A DNA stretch of 64,000 bases from Streptomyces sp. NBC_00459 (lineage in GTDB: Bacteria; Actinomycetota; Actinomycetes; Streptomycetales; Streptomycetaceae), in contig NZ_CP107903.1 in assembly GCF_036013955.1 (NCBI RefSeq), positions 2,170,001 to 2,234,000 on the forward strand. The letters run 5' to 3'. The translations under genes and the position numbers were made by a program. Below are positions 57,901-64,000 of this stretch, one piece after another. Every line of letters begins with the position of its first letter. The first letter of the stretch is position 1. Under the pieces are notes generated by a model. It was given only the letters and a program-made list of their open reading frames with translations, did no database searches and was not told where the DNA came from.

Positions 57901-58947
57901 ATGACGACCCCCGCCTGTCCCCCCAAGCCCTCACCCGGCGACCGCATAGCCGTCATCTCGCCGGGCGCCGCCCTCCCCGGGCTCTTCCCGCGCCCCCACG
58001 AACTGGGGCTGGAGCGGCTGCGCAAGGAGTTCGAGCTGGAACCGGTCGAGTATCCGGCGACCCGGAAGATGGGTTCGACGCCCCAGGAGCGCGCCGACGA
58101 CATCCACGCGGCGTTCGCCGACCCGCGCGTCAAAGCGGTCATCGCGACGATCGGCGGCGACGACCAGATCACCGTGCTGCCTTTCCTGGACCGGGAGTTG
58201 ATCAGGGCGAACCCGAAGCCGTTCTTCGGGATGAGCGACAACACCTGCCTGTTGGCGTATCTGCGCAACACCGGGATCGTCGGCTACCACGGCGCGACCG
58301 TGATGACGGCACTCGGGCGTCCCGTGGCCATGGACCCACTGACCGCCGAGTCCCTGCGTGCCGCCCTGTTCACCTCGGGCGAGTACGAACTGCGGCCCGC
58401 CGAGCGCTGGAACGACGTCAACCGCGACTGGGCCGACCCCGCGACCTTCGACAGCGAACCGGAGATGCGTCCCGGCACCGGCTGGACCTGGCAGAACGCC
58501 GACCGCGTGGTGGAGGGCCGCGGTTGGGGCGGCTGCCTGGAGATCCTTGCCTGGCTGCTGATGGCCGACCGCGAGATCTCCCACGATCTGACGGCGTACG
58601 ACGGCGGAGTGCTGTTCCTGGAGACGTCGGAGGAACTGCCGAGCGGCGAGGAGGTGTTCCGCACTCTGCGCAACATGGGTGAGCGCGGACTGCTCCAGCG
58701 CTTCTCCGCCCTGCTGATGGCCCGCGCGAAGACCTGGTCCTTCGAGCGCCCCAACAGCCCCGAGGAAGCCGCCCGTTATGCCGCCGAACAGCGGGAGGCG
58801 GTCCAGCGTGCGCTGCGCGTCTACGCTCCCGGCCTGATGACCGTCTTCGACGTGGACTTCGGGCACACGGATCCGCAACTCGTCCTCCCTTATGGAGGGC
58901 CGATACGGGTGGACGGCCCTGCCCGGCGCATCACCGTGACGTACTGA
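57901..58947 (+). CDS. S66-family peptidase (LD-carboxypeptidase/MccF-like)
   Basis: A 348-residue serine peptidase of family S66. The nucleophile is in [11 protein letters not shown], the Glu in [12 protein letters not shown] and the His in [13 protein letters not shown]. Relatives trim peptidoglycan (LdcA) or inactivate microcin C-like aminoacyl nucleotides (MccF); the long insert [19 protein letters not shown] is MccF-like. ATG 57901 lies 6 nt after TACGCT, so the mRNA may be leaderless. Confidence 0.88.
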   Translation: MTTPACPPKPSPGDRIAVISPGAALPGLFPRPHELGLERLRKEFELEPVEYPATRKMGSTPQERADDIHAAFADPRVKAVIATIGGDDQITVLPFLDRELIRANPKPFFGMSDNTCLLAYLRNTGIVGYHGATVMTALGRPVAMDPLTAESLRAALFTSGEYELRPAERWNDVNRDWADPATFDSEPEMRPGTGWTWQNADRVVEGRGWGGCLEILAWLLMADREISHDLTAYDGGVLFLETSEELPSGEEVFRTLRNMGERGLLQRFSALLMARAKTWSFERPNSPEEAARYAAEQREAVQRALRVYAPGLMTVFDVDFGHTDPQLVLPYGGPIRVDGPARRITVTY

Positions 58948-59006
58948 TCCCGATCGGCTCTCGCACGCCCCCGTAACGTGCGGTCACCGTGGGTAGTTGA
59001 CGCGAC

Positions 59007-60311
59007 ATGCACGACGTACGCACGGTAAGGGCGCCTTCCATGGTGCGGCTGGCCGCCGCCTCCCTCGCGGGGACGGCGATCGAGTTCTACGACTTCTTCG
59101 TCTACGGCACCGCCGCCGCACTGGTTCTGGGGCCATTGTTCTTCCCGACGTTCTCGCCGGTGGCCGGCACGCTGGCAGCCTTCGGGACGTTCGGTGTGGG
59201 CTTCGTCGCCCGGCCGCTGGGGTCGGTGCTGTTCGGGCACATCGGGGACCGGCGCGGGCGGCGGCCGGTCCTCGTCGCCTCGCTGCTGCTGACCGGTGCG
59301 TCGACGGTCGCGGTCGGCTGCGTGCCGACGTACGACTCGATCGGCGCGGCCGCTCCCGTGCTCCTCCTGGTGCTGCGCTTCCTCCAGGGACTCGGGCTCG
59401 GCGGGGAGTGGGGCGGGGCGGTCCTGCTGACCGCGGAACACGCGCCCGCCGAACGGCGCGCTCTGTGGGCGAGTTTTCCGCAGATCGGTCCCGCGGTGGG
59501 TTTCCTGCTCGCCAACGGCGTGATGCTGGCGCTGTCGGCGTCCCTGACGGAGGCACAGTTCGCCTCGTGGGGGTGGCGGGTGCCGTTCTGGGCGGCCGGG
59601 GTGCTCGCCGTGGCGGGGCTGTGGCTGCGTTCGTCGCTCACCGAGAGTCCGAGTTTCCTGGAGATCGACGACCACGCGCGCGTGCCGCTCGCCGAGGTGG
59701 TGCGCGACCACTGGCGGCTGGTCCTGCTGACGGCGGGGGCGCTCGCGGTCGGATACGCGGTGTTCTACGCGGTGACCACCTGGTCCCTCGCCTATGGAAC
59801 GGAACGGCTCGGGGTCAGCCGTACTGTCATGCTGGCCTGCATCATGGCGGCGGTGGTGGTCAAGGGCGCCCTGACACCCGTGGTGGCTCTCCTGGGTGAC
59901 CGCTACGGTCGTCGGCCGCTGTGCCTGACCGGCTGCGGGGCCGCCGCCCTGTGGATGTGCCCGATGGTCGCGCTGCTGTCGACCGGCGAACCCTTGCTGA
60001 TGTTCCTCGGCTTCCTGGTGGCGATGCTCGCGTTCGTCACGATGTTCGCGGTGATCGCCGCGTATCTGCCGGAGCTGTACGAGCCCCGCGTACGGTGCAC
60101 GGGCGCCGCGGTCGGCTACAACCTCGGCGGGGTTCTCGGCGGCGCGCTCACGCCGATCGTGGCGACGGCGCTCGCCGGGCACGGGGGCCGGGTCCCTTGG
60201 GGCGTGGGCGCCTATCTGACGGGGATCGCGCTGTTCAGCCTGGGGTGTTTCGCGTTGCTGCCGGAGACCCGGCCGGTGCCCCGTCTCGCCGCCGTACCGG
60301 CCACGGAGTGA
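59007..60311 (+). CDS. MHS-family metabolite:proton symporter
   Basis: A 434-residue MFS transporter with 12 helices. The opening GTAIEFYDFFVYGTAAALV, GHIGDRRGRRPVLV and RFLQGLGLGGEWGGAVLL are hallmarks of the metabolite:H+ symporter family (citrate, shikimate, proline/betaine). Substrate unknown. Its promoter gap carries TAGTTG 7 nt before the ATG. Confidence 0.88.
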   Translation: MHDVRTVRAPSMVRLAAASLAGTAIEFYDFFVYGTAAALVLGPLFFPTFSPVAGTLAAFGTFGVGFVARPLGSVLFGHIGDRRGRRPVLVASLLLTGASTVAVGCVPTYDSIGAAAPVLLLVLRFLQGLGLGGEWGGAVLLTAEHAPAERRALWASFPQIGPAVGFLLANGVMLALSASLTEAQFASWGWRVPFWAAGVLAVAGLWLRSSLTESPSFLEIDDHARVPLAEVVRDHWRLVLLTAGALAVGYAVFYAVTTWSLAYGTERLGVSRTVMLACIMAAVVVKGALTPVVALLGDRYGRRPLCLTGCGAAALWMCPMVALLSTGEPLLMFLGFLVAMLAFVTMFAVIAAYLPELYEPRVRCTGAAVGYNLGGVLGGALTPIVATALAGHGGRVPWGVGAYLTGIALFSLGCFALLPETRPVPRLAAVPATE

Positions 60312-60324
60312 ACTGCGGCGGCGG

Positions 60325-61425
60325 TCACGGGTTGATCGCCAACTCCAGGTAGGCGGCGAACAGGACCAGATGCACTCCTCCCTGGAGCGGTGTGGCTCGC
60401 CCGGGCACCACCGTCAGCGAGCCGACCACCACGGTCAGGGCGAGCAACACCATGTGGGTGGCGCCGAGGCCGAGGACCAGGGGGCCGGAGAGCCATATGG
60501 ACGCCAGGGCCACGGCAGGGATGGTCAGGCCGATGCTGGCCATCGCGGATCCGAGGGCGAGGTTCAGGCTGGTCTGCACCCGGTCGCGGCGCGCGGCGCG
60601 CAGCGCGGCGATGGTCTCGGGAAGCAGCACGAGCAGGGCGATGATCACACCGACGACTGCATGCGGCAGGCCGGCAGCCTCCACCCCGGACTCGATGGTG
60701 GGCGACACTCCCTTCGCGAGGCCCACGACGCCGATCAGTGCCAGGCCCAGCAGCCCCAGGCTGGTCCGGACGGCGCGTGCGGTCGGGAGCTCCGCGTGTG
60801 CGTCCGCGGTGATGACCTCGCCCTCCCGGGTGATCGGCAGGAAGTAGTCCCGGTGCCGCACGGTCTGGGTCGCCACGAACAGGCCGTACAGGACCAGTGA
60901 GGCGAGCGCCGCGAAGGTGAGCTGGGCTGTGGAGAACTCCGGACCCGGCTTGCTGGTGGTGAACGTCGGCAGCACCAGGCTGAGGGTGGCCAGCGTCGCC
61001 ACCGTCGCGAGTGCGGCGCCGGTGCCCTCCGGATTGAAGACGGCGGTCCCATGACGGATCGAGGCGGTGAGGAGGCTCAGTCCGACGATGCCGTTGCAGG
61101 TGATCATCACGGCCGCGAAGACGGTGTCTCTGGCCAGGGTCGAACTCTTGTCGCCGCCGTCCGCCATCAGCGTGACGATCAGGGCGACCTCGATGATCGT
61201 GACGGCGACCGCCAGCACGAGCGAGCCGTAGGGCTCACCGACCCGGTGGGCGATCACCTCGGCGTGGTGCACGGCGGCCAGCACCGCTCCCGCGAGGACC
61301 AGTGTCACCAGCGCGACGACCACGCCGGGAAGATCTCGTCCCCACGTGAACACCAGCAGGACGACCGCGGCCACCGGCACGACAGCCGTCCACCGCGTCA
61401 CGAGCGACCGGAGCCGGACGATCAT
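60325..61425 (-). CDS. Ca2+/cation:proton antiporter (CaCA/ChaA-like)
   Basis: A 366-residue membrane protein with 10-11 helices. The two inverted alpha repeats show the acidic residues GSLVLAVAVTIIEVALIVTL and LLVLLPETIAALRAARRDR, then NLALGSAMASIGLTIPAVAL. These place it with ChaA-type sodium/potassium/calcium:H+ antiporters. It would extrude Ca2+ or Na+. Converges on the MHS gene, whose stop is 13 nt away. Confidence 0.88.
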   Translation of the reverse strand: MIVRLRSLVTRWTAVVPVAAVVLLVFTWGRDLPGVVVALVTLVLAGAVLAAVHHAEVIAHRVGEPYGSLVLAVAVTIIEVALIVTLMADGGDKSSTLARDTVFAAVMITCNGIVGLSLLTASIRHGTAVFNPEGTGAALATVATLATLSLVLPTFTTSKPGPEFSTAQLTFAALASLVLYGLFVATQTVRHRDYFLPITREGEVITADAHAELPTARAVRTSLGLLGLALIGVVGLAKGVSPTIESGVEAAGLPHAVVGVIIALLVLLPETIAALRAARRDRVQTSLNLALGSAMASIGLTIPAVALASIWLSGPLVLGLGATHMVLLALTVVVGSLTVVPGRATPLQGGVHLVLFAAYLELAINP

Positions 61426-61743
61426 TCAGCGATCCTCACAGACGGACACGAGCCATGCATGCGCACACTGATCCGCGCGCACTTGCTCACGTCGATCCCG
61501 CAGACGGTTCTTCACACTGCCCCTCACGATCTTTCCCGGCCTTCGATCTGGTGCCCCGAAAAGCCGGGCGCATGCTCCTTGCCCCGAGCCCTCGCCCCGG
61601 CCTCCGGCACAGGTTCGACGGCCCCGGAGCCCCACAGCGGCACGGGTCCACCGACTGCCGCTGCCGAACCCCGCGTCGTCCCTCCGCCGGGCGGGCCCCC
61701 CGGCGCCCGCGCGCCGCGGGGCCCGCTCGACGTACCGCCGCCG
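61426..61743. other. intergenic stretch between the Dabb-like and antiporter genes
   Basis: A 318-bp non-coding stretch, very GC-rich near 61680-61730. It has one hairpin candidate (61691-61726) and the promoter region of the antiporter gene. No gene is seen. Confidence 0.5.
61691..61726 (-). terminator. hairpin after the Dabb-like gene
   Basis: GCGGGCCCC (61691-61699) pairs with GGGGCCCGC (61718-61726) around an 18-nt GC-rich loop, just beyond the stop of the leftward gene at 61744. Confidence 0.45.
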
Positions 61744-62058
61744 CTACTTCAGCTCGGTCATCTCCCGTACGTCGCAGTCGGTGAAGGACGGCGGCCTCGT
61801 ACACATCGAGGCCAGCTGCTCGGCCATCCTGCTCGTCTCGGGGTCGTCGCTGTTGCGCATGGCCTCGTCGTACGACTCGAACTCGATCACCACCAGGAAC
61901 CTGTTGGGCTGGTTCCTGTCCTGCAGAACGAGGCGGTGTGTGGGTCCGCCGTCCCGGCCGGCGAGGCGCTTGTCGGTCTCCTGGACCAGCGCCCGCATCT
62001 CCTCCATCCGGTCGGTCTCGATGTCGATGATCTGAACGAACTTCGTCTCTGTGCCCAC
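61744..62058 (-). CDS. small stress-responsive/Dabb-like protein, 104 aa
   Basis: A 104-residue protein with a ferredoxin-like pattern: TKFVQIIDIETDRMEEMRAL, NQPNRFLVVIEFESYDEAM. It resembles Dabb/ABM monooxygenase folds but lacks an identifiable active site. Two Cys occur near the C-terminus (SMCTRPPSFTDCDV). GTG 62058 follows GGAGG by 4 nt. Probably cytoplasmic; function unknown. Confidence 0.72.
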   Translation of the reverse strand: MGTETKFVQIIDIETDRMEEMRALVQETDKRLAGRDGGPTHRLVLQDRNQPNRFLVVIEFESYDEAMRNSDDPETSRMAEQLASMCTRPPSFTDCDVREMTELK

Positions 62059-62117
62059 GATGCCTCCACCCGGCCGTGGCGCCCCCGGCAAGGGACGCTC
62101 ACCACCCAACGAAGCAC

Positions 62118-62156
62118 CGGGAGCGGTGCTCGGCAATTCGCCGCGCCCCGCTCCCG
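62118..62156 (-). terminator. hairpin after terC
   Basis: CGGGAGCGG (62118-62126) pairs with CCGCTCCCG (62148-62156) around 21 nt, 29 nt beyond the terC stop. A plain terminator candidate. Confidence 0.55.
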
Positions 62157-62184
62157 ATGGTGGTTCTTCCTACGTCCGACACGG

Positions 62185-63186
62185 TCAGGCGCCGATGCTG
62201 TCCTTCGGGGCGCCTTCGCTCTCCTTCTGCGCCGCCTCGGCCGCCTCCTGCTTCCTGGAGGCGATCAGGCTGGTGACGGTGGTGACCACCAGGACCCCAC
62301 AGATCACCCCGAGGGAGACCGGTATGGAGATCTCCGGTACGTGGACACCGGACTCGTGCAGCGCGTGCAGCACCAGCTTGACGCCGATGAAGCCGAGGAT
62401 GACCGACAGGCCGTACGAGAGGTGGACCAGCTTCCTCAGCAGGCCGCCGATGAGGAAGTACAGCTGACGCAGGCCCATCAGGGCGAAGGCGTTGGCGGTG
62501 AAGACAATGTACGGGTCCTGGGTCAGGCCGAAGATCGCCGGGATCGAGTCGAGGGCGAACAGGACGTCCGTGGTACCGATCGCGAGCATCACGACCAGCA
62601 TCGGCGTCATGATCCGCTTGCCGTTCTCCTCGATCCACAGCTTGGTGCCGTGGTACCGGTCGGCCACACCGAACCGCTTCTCGGCAGCCTTGAGCAGCTT
62701 GTTCTCCTCGAACTCCTCGTCCTCGTCGTCGGCGCGGGCCTCCTGGATCAGCTTCCAGGCGGTCCAGATGAGGAAGGCACCGAAGATGTAGAACACCCAC
62801 GCGAAGCTCGCGAGGATCGCGGCGCCGGCGGCGATGAATATCGCCCGCAGGACGAGCGCTATGAGGACACCGACGAGGAGCACCCGCTGCTGGTACTGCG
62901 AGGGCACAGCGAATTTCGCCATGATCAGGACGAAGACGAAGAGGTTGTCGACGCTCAATGACTTCTCGGTGATGAAGCCCGCGAAGAACTCACCGGCGGG
63001 CTCACCCCCGCTGAAGACGAGCAGCCCCAGGCCGAAGAGTCCGGCCAGGGCTATCCAGACAACCGTCCAGATTCCGGCTTCCTTGATCGATACGTCATGG
63101 GGCTTGCGCCCGATGAAGAAGTCCACCGCGATCAGAGCGGCGAGACCCACGATGGTCAGGACCCACAGGGTCACGGAAACATTCAC
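62185..63186 (-). CDS. TerC-family integral membrane protein
   Basis: A 333-residue TerC-type protein with about nine helices; Asp residues in the membrane are in TEKSLSVDNLFVFVLIM and TTDVLFALDSIPAIFGLTQ. The TerC family is linked to tellurite resistance and, in several bacteria, to manganese export; a cytoplasmic charged loop (EARADDEDEEFEENKLLK) lies mid-protein. GTG 63186 follows GGAGG by 4 nt. Its last 30 residues are Glu/Lys-rich. Confidence 0.9.
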   Translation of the reverse strand: MNVSVTLWVLTIVGLAALIAVDFFIGRKPHDVSIKEAGIWTVVWIALAGLFGLGLLVFSGGEPAGEFFAGFITEKSLSVDNLFVFVLIMAKFAVPSQYQQRVLLVGVLIALVLRAIFIAAGAAILASFAWVFYIFGAFLIWTAWKLIQEARADDEDEEFEENKLLKAAEKRFGVADRYHGTKLWIEENGKRIMTPMLVVMLAIGTTDVLFALDSIPAIFGLTQDPYIVFTANAFALMGLRQLYFLIGGLLRKLVHLSYGLSVILGFIGVKLVLHALHESGVHVPEISIPVSLGVICGVLVVTTVTSLIASRKQEAAEAAQKESEGAPKDSIGA

Positions 63187-63470
63187 TGCGCCTCCGGCAG
63201 TAGTAACGGCAAATTTCAGCGTCGTCGCTACCGGAGGTCTCTTCCACCCGCGACAGTCGGGCTCCTTCACGCGCCCGGATGCCTGCGGGCCGACGCCCCG
63301 GGATCTGGATTGATCCGTATTGACGGGTACGCCGCAGCAGGTAGGGAGTACTCCCCTCCGTAGGGAAAACAGTACCCCAATCACCAAGGAAAGGTAAAGA
63401 GATTGGTAAAAGAAAAGCCAAATCCACAGGTCAGAGGGCTTTACGGATACTTGGTGAAGCGCCTGTGGAC
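63187..63470. other. terC upstream region, AT-rich for this genome
   Basis: A 284-bp gap. The part from about 63360 to 63430 is clearly poorer in GC than elsewhere (GTAGGGAAAACAGT, GGTAAAGAGATTGGTAAAAG), as expected of a promoter or leader. TCCACAGG (63423-63430) and CCTGTGGA (63462-63469) form an inverted repeat reaching the stop of the gene to the right, and could be part of its terminator. Confidence 0.45.
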
Positions 63471-64000
63471 TCAGCGGTTCCAGGAGCGGCGGGCCGCCGC
63501 GACCTGGCTGAGCACCTGCTGGAGCACCTGGCTGCCGTGCGGGACGGCCGACGGCTCGTACGTCCACGCATGGCCGACCCACGGGTCGGCAAGGTGGTCG
63601 TCCGGTACCGGAGTGAGTCGCATGAGCGAACGCCAGAGCGGGTCCAGCAACGGTCCGTAGGCGGCTGCGTCCTCGCGGTCCGCGACCATCATCAGGTGGA
63701 CGCCGACGGCCGGCCCCTCGTCCGCGAGATAGCGCAGCTGGGTCACCGCCCGGTCGTCGAAGCCGTGCGGGAAGTCATTGACGATCAAGAGCTGCTGAGC
63801 GGTGTCGAGGTCGGGCGGCAGTGAGTCGGCCGCGCCGCCCCGCACCGCCATCTGCACGAGGTCGACGCGCTGGGTCAGCCGGCCCAGGACGTCCGCGACA
63901 CCGGCGGCCCCGGCGGCGGGCGGGCCCGCGAGCACACCGGTCCGCACCAGAGGCGCGAGGGCCGGGGCACCCGAGCCCGCCGGGTCGATGACGTGCACGG
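63471..64000 (-). CDS. C-terminal part of a large FtsK/SpoIIIE-like ATPase, 5' end outside window
   Basis: About 176 residues are visible. They hold a Walker B-type strand QQLLIVNDFPHGFDDRAV, then RYLADEGPAVGVHLMMVADR, an arrangement like the end of FtsK/SpoIIIE-type or related pumping ATPases (V-D-E-F followed by A-x-x-V-G-H-L-x-x-A-T). The Asp-Glu of Walker B reads Asn-Asp here. The start, P-loop and family assignment lie beyond the right edge. TerC next door suggests a tellurite or chemical-stress locus. Confidence 0.6.
   Translation of the reverse strand, partial: VHVIDPAGSGAPALAPLVRTGVLAGPPAAGAAGVADVLGRLTQRVDLVQMAVRGGAADSLPPDLDTAQQLLIVNDFPHGFDDRAVTQLRYLADEGPAVGVHLMMVADREDAAAYGPLLDPLWRSLMRLTPVPDDHLADPWVGHAWTYEPSAVPHGSQVLQQVLSQVAAARRSWNR

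Noticed and set aside
63423..63469. TCCACAGG/CCTGTGGA as DnaA boxes or an origin
   Set aside because: Only two degenerate copies; no dnaA, dnaN or cluster of TTGTCCACA boxes nearby. More likely a terminator stem.

Overview
The window is a high-GC (about 70%) stretch of chromosome from a Streptomyces-type actinomycete. The evidence is strong G/C bias at codon third positions, GTG and TTG starts, whiA, sufR, hsp18/rheA, OpcA, mycothiol-era maleylpyruvate isomerase-fold proteins, RbpA-family proteins and short intergenic repeats typical of the genus. It looks like core chromosome in conserved order, with one patchy accessory island at about 49.6-54.4 kb. I found no tRNA, rRNA, CRISPR array or intact insertion sequence.

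Layout. 1-5.5 kb: a Cys-rich unknown protein (cut by the left edge) coupled to a 43-residue acidic protein, a DapA-family enzyme, a small secreted protein, DapD, a repeat field, a TetR/SMR-efflux pair with its operator, and an AbfB-domain anchored protein. 5.5-12.2 kb: a complete suf operon (sufR-sufB-sufD-Rieske-sufC-sufS-sufU-DUF59) headed by a CAAC-N6-GTTG SufR box and an upstream iron box. 12.4-18.7 kb: a two-gene ABC exporter, ctaA and ctaB (haem A synthesis) with unrelated genes between them. 19-27.5 kb: the pentose-phosphate operon tkt-tal-zwf-opcA-pgl facing pgi. 27.5-33 kb: an MFS exporter, an RbpA-type RNA polymerase-binding protein, secG, tpiA-pgk and gap. 33.2-36.2 kb: a large secreted zinc carboxypeptidase. 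36.3-41.5 kb: the whiA-yvcK-rapZ-uvrC operon. 41.9-48 kb: an unknown protein, a LacI regulator with fructokinase-like sugar kinase, and uvrA. 48.2-49.6 kb: a maleylpyruvate isomerase-fold protein and a metallo-beta-lactamase (MBL) hydrolase. 49.6-54.4 kb: hsp18 and divergent rheA, two DUF2267 paralogues, a TetR/NTF2-like pair, a transposase relic and a broken second copy of the MBL 3' end. 54.7-64 kb: an amino-acid ABC importer, aroQ, an S66 peptidase, an MHS transporter, a CaCA antiporter, terC and the 3' end of a large P-loop-type protein.

How it works together. Much of the window is central carbon metabolism (glycolysis, oxidative and non-oxidative pentose phosphate), Fe-S assembly and haem A synthesis for aerobic respiration. 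Several regulatory sites can be read directly. Two perfect matches to the actinobacterial DNA-damage promoter (TTGTCAGTG-N8-TANNNT) lie upstream of uvrA and, unexpectedly, of an uncharacterised MFS exporter. Three abutting 12-bp LacI-family boxes lie in front of the lacI-sugar kinase pair. Two RheA operators lie between hsp18 and rheA. A sigma-R-like promoter lies upstream of transketolase. Palindromes sit at both TetR genes. The most interesting candidates for follow-up are the damage-controlled exporter, the hsp18/rheA/DUF2267 stress module inside an MBL-flanked island, and the coupled small-protein/Cys-rich pair at the left edge.
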